Below are positions 23,251 to 36,415 of a DNA stretch of 64,000 bases, piece after piece (the first letter of the stretch is position 1; each line of letters begins with the position of its first letter). The stretch spans positions 4,027,416-4,091,415 of the forward strand of contig JAQFVV010000111.1 in NCBI GenBank assembly GCA_028023455.1. Direction: 5' to 3'. The stretch comes from Epiperipatus broadwayi (lineage: Eukaryota > Onychophora > Udeonychophora > Euonychophora > Peripatidae). A program made the position numbers and the translations under genes. Under the pieces are notes generated by a model. It was given only the letters and a program-made list of their open reading frames with translations, was not told where the DNA came from and searched no databases.

Positions 23251-25969
23251 ATATATATATGTATATTGTGTGCAAAACCTTTTTTTTTTTGAAGAAATAA
23301 CATTTTTTTAGCAAAAGCACTGCAATCAGTTCTCATTATATAATTAATTTTATCAATTACTTTTTACTCTGTATTGACAATGGAAAAAAATATTAAATTC
23401 TTCTAATTTATTACTATTACTCTTTATTTTTTCTTTATAAAAGTTTATTGTAAAATGCTTGAGGATTTATCTTCAATCCTATTTTCCTGTGATAGCTCTC
23501 GTTGACATTCCTTAAGACTTAAAATATTATTATCAAAAACGCTTTAGTTATTTATCCCCTTAGCTTCCTATTTAATCCTCAAAATATTTTTTTAAAATTG
23601 TGATAAATTTTTTTGTGATTTGGAATTTTTTTCTCATGCCCCCTGATGTAAACCTTCTTAGTAATCTCATGTAATGTGATTACTGCTGTTGAATGCATTT
23701 TGATAAGTACTTTTCAGAATTTAATGATATTATGTATTTATATATATCTTGATCTTTTAAAGGTTTAATCATAGCAAAAATGTTTATAGAAACAAATACA
23801 TCTATCCATCTAAAACATAATAGCTACTCATATTCAGTGGTACTCTCTATGACTTTCTTCATTACTTGAATATAATTAACTGTGCTGATACCATATTGAG
23901 TTCCAGCCTTTTTTTTGGTAAATTAAAGTTTCTATTAGGTGAGGGCAGAAACCTAATAGGACTGTAATTTTAAAAACTTCTTTTCTCACTTTTCTTAAAT
24001 ATCACCATTATTTTTAAAATTTTCAATAATCCCAACAATTTTTATCATGTAGATATTTATTATATGAGTTTGCTAAGACTTTCTCTATTTATTCATTGGC
24101 TTCTTTTACAATATGGATAATAGTTACATCATTTCTTGGAACTTTTCCATTTTTCATATAATTAATTTGTCATACAATTTTTTCTAAATTACTGAGACTG
24201 TTGAGTGACAGCCTTCTTCTCTAAAAATAACACAAATTGTCATGTGAAAACAAATATCTTCACATGAAAACCAGACTTCATTTTGATGAATTTTTAATTG
24301 AAAAACTGAAAATTATAAAAATTAACAATAAAAATGTTAACATAAGTCCTCATAGTATTATGAGTGATAGCCATCCCAGAAGTACAAAAATTAAGAGATC
24401 TAAACACTTTAAATAAAAAATGTCAATGGTATTGAAAATTATGGAACACTTCAAGTGTCAAAAAATCCCTATTTAGTGTTTTTCATTTTATAGAAGTAAT
24501 GTTGAGAATATATAAAAATCGAAAATAGAAATATATTACAAATTAATAGTTCAGCACAATATTAATGTAAATGTTTATTTGAAAACTGCTTATTCTTTGA
24601 GACATTATAACATTTCTGGATTTACATTGATTATCAAGAGAATCTATTTGAATATTATGCTTAAAAGCATCTTATAAAACATACAACTTCTATTGAAGAT
24701 AGTTCAAATGATAATGCAATCACTTTTCAAAGGATATATAATTTTATTTAAACAGTATTTACAAATCATCATCCCTTCAATAGAAATTGATCTTACCCTT
24801 TTTTTTCCAGATCTTTCTGTGCCTTCTGCACTTATATATGATATTTGAATTTTCTATTATTTTTGGAATATATGTAAATGAGGATCAAGCCATTTTTAGA
24901 AAAGATAAAATTTAAATAACATTTTATTCAGGCAGATGGAAAATAAAAACTATAGTAACTTATGTTTTCTTTCAAGAAAGGTATTTATTATTACCTGCCA
25001 AAGTACAATATGGATTCATTTCTCACATAGACAATATAAACGATCTGTACTTACTCTTCAAAACCATGTTCTGGTAGTTGAAAGGTAATCTATTTTAAGA
25101 CAGAATTTAAGAATAACTGGATACCTTGAACATAATATTAATACAATATATTTCTTTATTTTAAAGCCATAGTAACAGCTACCAGAGAAATCCTCTGTAG
25201 TGTTGATTTCACATGAATATCTGAAGCTATTCATTCTATATTAAAACAAAACCAACATTGCTTTTTATAGTCAGTTTTTGTCTACCAAAGCTGCAAAAAT
25301 TTCTGAGAAACATAAATAATTGGATAATGTCATAAAATAAAAGTGTATTAAAAGAATGGATAAACAAAATTCTATAAATTCTAATTGTAGAGACAGGCCA
25401 CATTAATAAAATCTTCATAGATATAAAAGTACCCTAAAAGAACTTCTGTTATTCTAATAAGATTGTCAATCTTATGTATCAGAACTATAAACTACATGAA
25501 ATGAAATGAAAAAAGCTTCACAAGAGTAGAAGTGCTTTTCCTTTATAAAGTTTTCTTTCTATCAATCTAACGATATCTGTAGATGATTGTAAACTTCAAT
25601 TTGTTCTTAATTATTTTAAGTTGTAAAAGGTCTGAAGAAGAAGTAATATACCTTATCATTTATAAAAATAACATAGGGAATAAACTAAAGCATATTATTT
25701 TTATAGACACTTGCCATAATAAACCATCTCAAATTTGTTACAAAATATTTTCCACATAATGAAGAGCTATTGTTTATAGATCAGGCAACATTTAGGTGAA
25801 GAAAAAGAAAATTTTGTGCAATAGCTTCCAAAATAAATTAAAAACTGATGTTTCTCTTTATAGATCTAATCTCAGCTTATGCTGTAAAAGTTTTTAAAAT
25901 TTTTACCTGCAGAAAACTGATTAATTAATTCGACAAAATGCTCTCAGATTGACATTAAATGATAATTGT
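23251..25969. other. AT-rich sequence, nothing recognised
   Basis: About 2.7 kb with no recognisable coding or repeat signal. Its codon-like patches are too degenerate to name. Confidence 0.4.
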
Positions 25970-26083
25970 AGTGTATACAATTTTTTTTCCATATGTCAAA
26001 TGCATTGATGGGAAGCAACCTGGGCCAGCTGCTTGAAAGGCAGCTATGTTAACCACTAGGCCACCAATGCTTGACAAGTGTAT
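25970..26083 (-). mobile_element. tRNA-derived SINE copy 2 with 7-bp TSD
   Basis: On the minus strand the body reads TGGCCTAGTGGTTAA (box A-like), then an anticodon-arm equivalent CTGC-CTTTCAA-GCAG with a perfect 4-bp stem and TTC in the anticodon position, then CAGGTTGCTTCCC (box B-like). It ends in the family tail GCATTTGACATATGG plus A-rich sequence. AGTGTAT flanks it at 25970-25976 and 26077-26083. The preserved arm suggests a Glu(TTC)-like donor, with low certainty. It is the same family as 605-722 and 59587-59672. Confidence 0.7.
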
Positions 26084-27030
26084 GAAAAATTTTATAGAAA
26101 AGCTTGCTGCAGCTGTATCATCTTTATTTTCAACAGACATTTTCATAGGAAATTTATCAATGCTAATAATATTGCTCTGGCATATTAAAATAAATTCTTT
26201 CCTGAGATAGTAAAGTCTCTCAATAAGGATATGAAAAAGAGTGACATTTTTTTCAAAGACTGAAGTTGTATTACAAGCAATCATTTTACAATTAAATATA
26301 ATCTTTTTCAATAATAGACTGAAACACAATCCTATCCCATGCTTTATGAGGTAACATTGAATTGCAGTCTAAATTATTTGTCCCATTTAACTAACATCAT
26401 ATTAAAATTTAAAATTTTGTCTAACTTGGAAAGCTTATTATTTCTTAATATAGTGATGCAATTCTGCTAGTGAATACTGTACCACTGTTCGGAAAAAGTT
26501 CCCACCCTAAACTTCTGAATAGTCAATTAAATATTACTATGAGTAATATTCCTGAATCTCTTAAGCCTACTTCTTTTCCATCTATTCATCTGCCAAATGT
26601 CAGAAAAAATGCCTCACTTATTTATAAAAAGTTATTAGGCAAATCAGTCTTGTAAATAACTCATAATATGGTTTCATTATCTAATCTCACTTCAAATCAA
26701 GAACTACTTTTTAGAGGTTCAACCAAAAATCTGTTTGAAGTATTGTGGTACGCATATGTAACTCTTATGATATTCTACACAAATTAAATTTCCACATTCA
26801 ACAATAAGGAAATCTTGATTTAGTCTTCCTAAATGTAACTGGTTTTGCTCTGTAATGGCTTCAATAAAAGTCATATAAATGAAATTAATTGCCATTGATG
26901 TATGTAAATATTTAAAAACATAAACCATGAAGCATATAGATAATAAGGACTAAATCAATAACAATATAATAAAATTGAAGGACTTATTAAAACTGGCTGG
27001 AATCTGTACAGATTTAATTGTGATGTATTA
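26084..27030. other. AT-rich sequence, nothing recognised
   Basis: Short ORFs only, without domains. No repeats shared with the rest of the window were noticed. Confidence 0.45.
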
Positions 27031-27241
27031 TTAATCATCAATAGCCACTAAATGTCACATGATCACCATTTCTTATGCTTGCTCATAACTTATTAAAACA
27101 GACAAAACTCTTCATACAGTAGTTCCTCTCAGTGCAAGCCAGAGTAATCAATGGAAGCCTTCTGACATCCATTGATTACTCTGGCTTGCACTGACTGGCA
27201 CTACTGTATAGAGAGTTTTGCCTGTTTTAATCATCAATAGC
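27031..27241 (+). mobile_element. Short copy of the class 2 HHR element family, 15-bp TSD
   Basis: The 181-bp body (27046-27226) lies between perfect copies of TTAATCATCAATAGC (27031-27045 and 27227-27241). It shares both ends with the 56.65-57.06 kb element: TCACATGATCAC near the start, an internal AAAACAGACAAAACTCT, and GAGAGTTTTGCCTGTTT at the end. The middle is a near-perfect inverted repeat of 25-bp arms (GTGCAAGCCAGAGTAATCAA and its complement). The ribozyme-bearing centre present at 56.9 kb is missing, so this is an internally deleted derivative. Confidence 0.7.
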
Positions 27242-29090
27242 TAATCTGTTAAAAAAGTTACATATGCTAAATAAATTATTTAAAATACTTGACTTTCAAA
27301 TGCTTCATGAGATCACCTCTTTTTTATTAATAATGTTTCATCTTTTTGCTTATATAGAAATGATTTTCTTTTGTTCTTATTGTTTTTCAAATCAGTTAAA
27401 CTTTTGTATACAATCTTTAACTTGCTTTGTATTCTATAGAGAAGTCCATGTATTTAATTTTACTATACAGATCTTTTTTTTTGGATTTCTTCTTTTCTTC
27501 ATACATTATAATGCTTCTTTTTCACTGGAAAGAAATTGTTAATGAAAAATGGATTATAATTAATAATCATGTCTTATTCATTTTTTTATATTAAAGATTG
27601 AATTATTATAGGAGTATTTTAATGTTTTAAAAAGATTTATAGATTATAATTTAAATTCATTAGACATTTTCCAACTGTTAGAAATATAAACTGTTAATAT
27701 TATCTTCTATTCTTTTTTATAATTTTTTTTAGTTTTGCCAATATAACCACTCTCTCATGCACCTTCATTAAAGTTTTTATGTTTATTTCTGCTAGATTTT
27801 TTTTAAAAAAAAAACACCCCCCCCCCAACTATTCTGCCAACCTATTTTCCATCTCATTTTTGTCTTCATACCCAAATTTATCATTTTTCAAATCTAGCAA
27901 TAAAATCTCTGGTAACAATTTTAAAATGTTGTTTGGTTTAATAATAAGCTTTAAATACTTGTAAATAAATATCTTCAATTTTTTACCAAAATGAGGACAT
28001 GCCAGGGGCAGAAATCTGGATTACCTGCATTTGCTACCTTCCATTATATTCAGTAATTAAGTTACTACTTTATCTGAATATTATGTTGTTCTCCATTTTT
28101 TATATATAATGAATCTCAATTTCTGCACACATTTGTTATATTATTGCATTTATAGTATATTTTAAAGTTGACTTTTAAAATTTTTCTTCTAATTTTACGA
28201 TGTCTGTTATTGCCCCATTTAATATAAAATATTTGTTATTTCAATTGATTGCAATCTTATTTCATTTGGAAAGTAACATAGAATTGTAGTAGCTAAATAA
28301 GCATCACATAGAAGACTAGTTCCATAACTGGCTGGTAACGGCTTTGGCTGATGTCTCAGTGACAAACATGACAAGAGAGATTATGTTGTTTCTTGATTTA
28401 AATCAACAGATAATAACTAGTGAATTAAATACATTGACTGATATATGTTAGTGAAAAGTTAGTTAGATTTATTTACTATATAAATAATCACAAAATACTA
28501 ACCACTGGAAAAACATGTGGAATAAAAATAAAGAATTTGACCCATTTGGTTCCTTAAGGTACTAAAATAGTTTCATGGAAACCCTTTCCAATTAATAGAA
28601 AAGGTGTATCTTCTACCAATATACATACATAATACTTCTTGACATTGCAGTAGCTTCTTATGAAGTAACCTTAAAAATACATTTTTTGAGTTTTTCTTGC
28701 ATTTAAGTGTGGATAGCTTACTGTAGAGCATAAATTTCTTTTACGATCTCAAATAAATGAACAGTGAAAATGAACACAATACTTATATTTTCTTATTAGA
28801 ATGATGCAGTTTTTGTTCTTGTTTACATATCTTAACAAAAATGTGTGGAAAAACTCAAGCCTGTTAAAGAAAGTTTCAAATTTACTATGTCTATATTCAA
28901 AGCAGACATTGTGAATGAACGTCCTACTAAATTTCTCATTCGATAAAACAACATTCAAAACAATTTCGAAAATAAATAAATAATTTTTATAGATGAAAAA
29001 AGTATGACGTTTTTCTAACAAGTATCTATCAGTTTGCTAAAAGAAAAAAAAAATTATATAAAAAACAAAAACAAATGGATTAAAAGTACA
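27242..29090. other. AT-rich sequence, nothing recognised
   Basis: Low-complexity stretch. It includes a short T/A-rich run followed by C10 near 27.80-27.83 kb. No genes were identified. Confidence 0.4.
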
Positions 29091-29276
29091 TAAGAACCCC
29101 CCTCCCCCAAAGAGCATTACACCTAATGAATAATTATTCTGTAGTGTAATTTTTTTATACCACTCCCATGCAAGAAAGGGAATGGTTTCTATCTGCTTTT
29201 AACACCTGGTGGAGGGATGTAATCATATACATAAAATCCAGAACATGAAAAATATGTATAATCCCCAAAATGCACC

Positions 29277-29307
29277 TTACATGCTAAACCAGTACTCATC
29301 AGCTGGC
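29277..29307 (-). ncRNA. Hammerhead fossil, class 1, copy D1
   Basis: The minus strand reads CTGATGA (29302-29296), then a 15-nt stem-loop II with loop GGTTT and one A-C mismatch (29295-29281), then GTAA in place of GAAA (29280-29277). The A13 change should prevent catalysis. Inner stem I is only partly kept. It is recognised by its identical layout to copies A and B. Confidence 0.55.
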
Positions 29308-29363
29308 CCAGATCAGAATCTCTTACACATATCATTCAGTATGTGTAAGAGATTGTGCTCTGA

Positions 29364-29395
29364 ACCAACTAATGAGTGCTGATTCAGCAATGAAA
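29364..29395 (+). ncRNA. Hammerhead fossil, class 1, copy D2
   Basis: ACCAA (29364-29368) precedes CTAATGA (29369-29375), where G5 has become A. Stem-loop II follows (GCTGATTCAGC inside 29376-29391), then GAAA (29392-29395). The G5 change removes a catalytic nucleotide and helix III is no longer clear. It is the opposed partner of copy D1. Confidence 0.5.
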
Positions 29396-29840
29396 TGTGC
29401 CTGTGCGGTGTAGTAAAAATTATACTACAGAAATATGATTCATTATTTAATCATTTCTAGTCTAATGAATGACTAATAAAAATTATTAATATACTTCTAT
29501 TAAGTGATTTGTGTCAAAGTTGTGAGGGCAGTACATTTGACACATCAATTAAACTGTAGTAATTTGCTATATATACACACACTGAACAATAATAAAGATA
29601 TGTGCAAGAGATTGTGGTCTGGGCCAACGGATCTTTTTTACACATCTTTGGTCATATGTTTATGAATTATATACTGGGCACAAGGTGTTAATTAAAAATG
29701 CATAGAAATCAGTCCCTACTCCTTACCTTGCGTGAGAGTTGTGTAGTGAAACTTAAGTTATAAAAATATTATTCATTATTGGATAACCTCTAGTCTAATG
29801 AATGACTTATAAAATTATTAATAAACACTACACACTGTTG

Positions 29841-30600
29841 TATTCGCCATAAAGCCAGCTATTCTTTAAAGAATTCTTACTTTAAGTAAGAATTCTATGA
29901 AGCAAAATCTTGCCATTGATAAATATGTATGCGAAAAATAAATAATTATATATTTTTTCATAAATGAAAAAAGAAATACATTAATCATTTTAACTGATAC
30001 GATGTGACCAAAGCCATACAATGAAATAATACGCTGTTAAAACAAGCAACTTCAAAACCTAAAATAAATTTTTATAAGTAAACAAAAATATACATATTTT
30101 TTTAAATATTTATATTAAAATAATAGTTTTGAAATCTCGTTATTAAAAAAAAAAGAAAATTTAATAAAATTAGAAGTTAGTACTACATCAGTAGGAAACT
30201 ACATTAAAATAATTAAACAAAAGTTAAAAAAGACTTATATATAGATTCTGCTTTTAAAACAACTAACTCAACAAATATAAAGTCTGACTTTTAGGAAAAC
30301 AGAATAACCTTGGGCAATAAAGTGCAGTAAAAGTTCAATAAAAGATAAAAAAGTAAATGTTGTTTATGGCTTAGAGTTTATATACATGACTTTTAAAAGT
30401 AATTCGTCTAAACATTAAAAATACTGTGTAAAAAACAAAAACGAAATTATGCAAAGTATAAAAAAGATGTCAGTTACGTGTGTGTGTAGTGAGTCATTTA
30501 TATATCATTTCAAGAGCTATCTTTCCAAAATATTTTTTAAAGCAATTAAATCACATATTTCGAGATTTTAAGTGAATAGATAAAGTTTAATTCCCTTTCT
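29841..30600. other. AT-rich sequence, nothing recognised
   Basis: A small perfect inverted repeat, AGAATTCTTACTTTAAGTAAGAATTCT, lies near 29.87-29.9 kb. Nothing else was noted. Confidence 0.45.
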
Positions 30601-30630
30601 TGGATTCCATTCTATCTAAGTAATCTAGCA

Positions 30631-31620
30631 ATGCGAAGCCTAATACAACAAAAACTTTATGACAAGAGTGAAAGCCTAATAAAAGCACTTTCTAAGTCAT
30701 GCCTATCGCTCTATTCAAAAACTTCTTTGTTCACCCTTTTTGTTAAAACAAAATTTTCATATTTTTCACCAATAATAATATATACACAAGTTTTTACTAG
30801 GAAAATATATTCTCAATTAAAAAAGCTAGTTTGAGGAAATGGTATAACAGCTATCTCACTCAATCAACTACAACAACCACTAAATCTCAGTGGTCTTACA
30901 TTACATATGATTACTAGATTCAATATATATAAAAAAACAGTAATCTTCTTTATTTCACTTAATAAATTATTCCCACTTATAATAGACACATTAAAAATTA
31001 CACCAACTTGCACACCCACTACCATTACTCAAATTCTGGAAAAATTTCATTATACCACTTCACATAATTCCTAACTTTAATCTTGTTCCCTCCAGTCCAA
31101 AATACAAATATTGGCAAATATTTAGCCTTATTCAAATCCCTACCTCAAATCATGAAAAGAAATCAATACTTAATATGAACAACAAACAACTGATTAAAAA
31201 ATTTAAATTCTGGTTGCTTGAACCTAAGTACTTGAATTTTCTTATCAAAATAAATGTAGAATCCCTACCCACACTTCACTTTTATAAACACAGAACATTG
31301 ATGAACACTGCAAGTAACCTTTGCCATAAAGATTCTGAAATTCAATATCATCTTTTCTTTGAATAGAAGGGTCTTGAGAACATATGCAAAGCAATACCAA
31401 AACTTTCTAATAATCCCAAATATAATATCAATACCCTATTCTAGACATACAAACAAGAAATTTTTTCAAACATTCATGTTATATGCCCTCTGGTGTACTG
31501 GATGCAAATTCATGTAGGATTGCAATCCCAGAAGACCCCAATACACCTTCTGAAATTAATTGGAATCCTTTAAAGAAAGAGATAAAAAAACGATCATCCC
31601 ACAACACTTGTTCTCTAATG
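30631..31620 (+). pseudogene. LINE family 3 remnant, L1/Tx1-like RT C-terminal region
   Basis: The plus strand reads, across stops and frameshifts, the C-terminal part of an L1/Tx1-type ORF2. First comes a thumb-like stretch (SPIIIYTQVFTRKIYSQLKK at 30.77-30.83 kb), then GNGITAISLNQLQQPLNL followed by SGLTLH, equivalent to the usual W-N-I--L--P---GGLGL pattern. The zf-RVT-like end is at 31.18-31.36 kb (FLIKINVESLPTLHFYKHRT and NLCHKDSEIQYHLFFE, with one Cys-His pair kept). A further coding-like run near 31.49-31.62 kb reads EINWNPLKKEIKKRSSHN. The catalytic RT domain is absent. Confidence 0.55.
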
Positions 31621-32269
31621 CAAAAACATCTGAAGCCATAAGATAAACCATTTCCTGAAAATAAATGAGACAATGGTAAAACCTCAAGATTTAGATGTTT
31701 TTTTATGCATATACTTTTTTCCCCCTCAACAAACTTTAAAACCATTGTTATGTAAATAAAATTGTATAAGATAATAATGTAAAACCACATTTCTTAATAT
31801 GTAATCTGTCATAGACTCTGCCTCATTATCAAAACTGGTGTTTTTTTTGAAACCTGTTATAATAGATTCTTATAGAGTAACAAATGCCTTTACAACATAT
31901 TTAATTGACTTTCTCTAAAGTAACTGATCGAAAATTGCGATTTTATTTTATTTTATAATTTGAGTTACATCAAAATAACTTGATTACTTTTTTATTTTGA
32001 GTAAAACTAATTAAAATATTAAAATGCTATTAAAAACTGGAATTAAATCTTTTTAAGAATATAATTACATAGTTTGTTTAAAAAAGCATTTTTAAAAAAT
32101 ATAAACATAAAAAAACAAACAATATTCTGTAAAAATATATAACACATAGTTGTGAAGTCAGTTGATAGTTTAATTACTAGTCATATTCATCATTCAATAT
32201 TGGAAAAACTGAATATACCCACAAAGTGCCCACAGAATAAATAAATGACTTACTACATATAGATGGGTC
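31621..32269. other. AT-rich sequence, nothing recognised
   Basis: Noncoding flank. The minus-strand ORF at 31479-31790 runs antisense to the LINE remnant and shows no domain. Confidence 0.45.
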
Positions 32270-32277
32270 TTTCAAAG

Positions 32278-32313
<36 letters not shown>

Positions 32314-32323
32314 AACTACTTTG

Positions 32324-32374
<51 letters not shown>
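32270..32374. repeat. (TA)n tracts with a 15-bp flanking inverted repeat
   Basis: TTTCAAAGTAGTTTAT is followed by (AT)n and then the complement ATAAACTACTTTGAAA (to about 32326), then another (AT)n to 32374. A cruciform-prone structure. Confidence 0.8.
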
Positions 32375-32377
<3 letters not shown>

Positions 32378-32930
32378 TGTTCAATCCTTATCTTTAAATT
32401 TACAAATAACCTGCCAGGATATGGTAGGCATCTATAAAAAACTGACTGAATGATAAAAAAACAAAGATTTTTATAAAAATCTATCAAGCAATGAAATACT
32501 ACATATTTATTTAACCCTACCATGACATTAATCATAATTGAATCAAAATTATCTTTGAAATCATGTATAGTTTTTCTGAAAAATTTATATAGAAACTTAT
32601 AGATAAGCCACAAATGATACATTAAAAAATATTAGTCCAAATGATTGTATAAAGTCAAAAGGAATTTTAAATCCATGATAGTTTCATATTTCATATATGA
32701 AAATTGATATTAATAATTCTTCCTTTAAGATTTGTGAATATTGCCAAGTTAGCAATAAAAAAACACAATGTTGATATTAAACAACCATATTTTGTATATA
32801 TAATTTATTTTTTATTTAATTCTAGTTATCTTGAACATTAAAAAAATTATTAGTAATCATCTTTATAAATTATTTTACTTTATCCCTGTAATACTTTTAT
32901 ACTGGCTATTGAGTCACTATATATATATAT

Positions 32931-34704
32931 TGTAAATATCAATAGGTCGATATTTATATTTTAAAAATTTGTTATTTGTTATTAAAAAAAAATCTCTTTA
33001 AGTTGAAGTTTACATATGAAATATTTAAATTTTTCTTTTATGTTTATTAAATATAGTTATTATTTGAAGTTATTATTTTATTTATATATATATTGATAGT
33101 ACATCATTATAAATATTTAATTATTGAAATAAATAAGGACATATAAATTGTTGATTAAAAAAAAAAAGTATTTTATTTGCAATGATTACTAAATGTAATA
33201 AATAATTATTTATGTATATTTTAAAAGATGTCAAATTTTCGATTTGATACTTTTTATATGTATACTTGATATTTTATTTTTATTTTGATGTTAATTGTTG
33301 TAAAAGAGAACATATATATAACATGAGTTTTAAAATAGCATCTGCTGGCATGAAACCACGCGACAATAATAAGGAAGCCATTATTAGGATTGCTTATTAA
33401 AAAATGGGATATAGAACAAACAACTGAAGGATAGAATTTTATTACATTTTATTTCTTTAAAGTTTACCATTTTTTTTAAAATACTGAAGTAACGTATATA
33501 TATTTTGTAATAAACATATAAATTATGACGGGTAACAAGGATATATCGCAGCTAGGGCTGCATCATCATCATCGCTTTCATATATTCTAAAGCAATTTTT
33601 CAATGGAACAACTAAAATTTCAACGTATAAATTTCATCGCGTCTGGAATTAAAAGCTGGCATAGCTATCTTAAATGTCTTATCGTCAATTTAATTCTAAT
33701 CTGGAAGTAATTGTAATTGAAGTACTGGATTTAACATTTTAATAAAATATGCATATATTCAAGAATTAATAATCTTCTTTAATGAAATCGTTTCGTCGTT
33801 CTTTTAATAGAATGCATTCTAAAAATAAAATAATAAAATATACAGATGAAAAAAAAACTCATGGACTAAATTAATTCTTAAAAAGGACAATTAACTAAGT
33901 GAACTTTTAAAAAGGTATTTAATAATTTTATATATATATGTGTGATGTGTGGATATACATTTTTGAGATTGATATATTTTTTTTTTGTTTATTTTATTTT
34001 TCATTGTAAAATGTAACGTTTGTGAATGATCAATTTAAGCGTCTTATTCTATTATAACATTAAACGTATAACAGATGATGTTTAAGATAAATATTTAAAT
34101 AATTTTAAAATCTGAAAATATAATTTATAAGTTGAGGTACTATATATTAATTATTATCTTTATATTATAACTATTAGGCAGAAATATGTCTTTATATATT
34201 CATTGTTTATATTAATATTGAAACATTAATATTATTTAAAGTCAAACGATAACATAAAATAAAGATGTGCTATTTATTTTTATAAATAATGCCTTTGTAA
34301 TTATTTAAAGATCTCATTGATTAGTATGATTTTAGATTTGTTTTATATAAAGCTAGCTGGGAGGGCAATTTAAACAATTTATTAAAATATAATTGGAACA
34401 AGTTTGTTTTTCTTCATTCTTTAATATAAATGGAATAACTCATATACATTCCATTATATTTAACTTGCTTAATTATGAGCTACCATATAGTTTCCATTGT
34501 ATTATTTATATAACCGGGATAATTTTGTCTTTCTTCAATTTAAATGGAATATAGCAAGTACGATCCATTATATTTAACTTGCCCAATCGTGGGCTACCTT
34601 ACGTTCCATTACATTTGGAGCATCCAAGTGAGGCTCTGAATTATAGGTTCCATTACATTTGGCTAGTCCAATCGTGGGGCTGCTACATATACGTTTCCAT
34701 TACA
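32931..34704 (+). repeat. 5' LTR (1,774 bp)
   Basis: Starts TGTAAATATC, ends CCATTACA. Its last 255 bp contain five related units headed by CCATTA(C/T)ATTT, the fifth running across the LTR/PBS junction. A TATATAA-like box lies near 34344. Against the 3' LTR only homopolymer and dinucleotide length differences were found, and these cancel to give equal lengths. Confidence 0.9.
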
Positions 34705-34706
34705 TT

Positions 34707-34724
34707 TGGCGCAACAACTAGGGC
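34707..34724 (+). promoter_or_regulatory. Primer-binding site candidate
   Basis: TGGCGCAACAACTAGGGC starts with the TGG that pairs with the CCA end of a tRNA, 2 nt after the LTR. The tRNA was not identified. Confidence 0.6.
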
Positions 34725-36415
34725 TAGAAATAAGCTAATTAGGGCTTGAAATACCCCACATACTTGAGATTAAGATGTCTAGTATATATATTAATATGAG
34801 ATGTATAATTTAAAGAAAGAGAAGCATTTTTGTGTGTTTAATTTTTTTTTATATAAATGGAAATATTTTAGCCTTATGTTTAGATGGTGATGGTTAATAT
34901 TATTGTATTTTTTTTTAGTGATGAAAGATAAATATAGTCATGAAGCAGTTTAATTTCAATTTAAAAAGTATATTGATGGTGTTGAATTATAGTATAATAA
35001 TTTTGTACATATTTGGAAAGTTTGAGTTGTAGAAAATCTATAATTTTGAAGGTTGGATGGGATATTTGATTGTTGGAGTTTGGTTGGTTCTGTTGCAGGT
35101 ATTGATGTTGAGTGGGGAATTTTGGTTATTATCTTGAGGATGTAATGCATTCATGTCACTTGTGATTGATTAGTCTCATTCATTGCTCCAACCCAAATCT
35201 TGATGTTTATTATTATTTATCATGAAGCAGTTAACAGTAGTCCTGCCATGATTTTATCTTTAAAACTCCAGAGAGAGTAAGATATAATTATTTTGATATA
35301 AGTACAATATTTGCCTCTAAGTCTCCTTAAGATGAGCAAGGAAATATTTATAAATAATAGCCCCTAAGACTTAAATATAAGCAGGGTAGTGTAATGGTGT
35401 TCTAAGAAAAAATTATTATGGGTTGTAGTAGATAGGATAGAATGAAATGTGATAGTCATCTAAGTGTTCATGAAACATTGTATGCTTTGGGAGTAATGAT
35501 TGGATTCTTTTATCTACATCAAAGTTGTGAAGTGCTAATCAATCTTTTGGTTGTCAATATCTGTCGGATCTTTGGAGGAATAGATAAGTATATAACTTAA
35601 ATATATAACACCAAACTTAGGGACTAAATTAATTGATTATTGTTTGTAACAAATAATTTATTACATTGATTATCAATTAGGGTTTGAAAACAAACATATC
35701 GATGTTTTATTTTTTTTTTGTAAGTGACTTTTAAACATGAAATTCAATTAGTAAATATTTGTTAGTAGTAAACTGCATTAGTACAATTTTAGTAAAATAT
35801 TTCGAGCACAAAAGTTAATAATAAGTGAAGTGAATATTTTTTTTTTATGTGTATAAAATGGTATTAAGTATTAAAGTTCAGAAAATTTATAAGTATCGAT
35901 TTAAGTATTTTATATTTAACTACCATTATTTTGAATGAGAAAGTTGTCTCACTATATTATCAAATTAGTTATTTTAAGGCATGTGAACATTTAGTTGTAG
36001 TTTAAATATTTCAAGGTTATATTGAATTTGATATGAAGTATCCACATTTTAATATAGTATAAGTGTAGAATATTTATTATCATTAAATATAAATAAATGT
36101 TATTTAGTGATATCAGTTGTTATTCTCTGCATATATATATTTTAGAGAAATTTGTTGATGTTATGGTGATAGATAAGATTATTTTTTTTAAGCCAAGAAG
36201 TTCATGAGTTCAAATAAGTAAAATTTAGATTGTCAGATAGCTATTATATATTATAAGAATAAAAAGACTTGTATTTTTAGTTGAAAAATTGCTTGTTGGA
36301 ATAATGATTGGAGATGGTGAGCCCTTGATCTGTGATAGTTACTATATAGAAATAAATATATATATATATCTTAGATTTTATTTTATGAGTATATAATATT
36401 GTATTATTAATAATA
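34725..36415 (+). other. Noncoding leader of the LTR element
   Basis: About 1.7 kb between the PBS and the first ORF, with frequent stops in all plus frames. A small minus-strand ORF (34956-35150) shows no domain. Long untranslated leaders are common in nonautonomous LTR elements. Confidence 0.6.

Larger units (their letters stand above)
29100..29840. repeat. Decayed class 1 HHR repeat cluster
   Basis: Repeated segments are arranged as opposed and tandem copies. A palindrome at 29275-29410 carries decayed hammerhead motifs in both arms. A third partial copy near 29600-29640 (GAGATTGTGGTCTGGGCCAA) lacks the core. Flanking modules such as CTAGTCTAATGAATGACT occur twice (about 29459 and 29791). 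It looks like several generations of the same HHR family. Confidence 0.5.
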
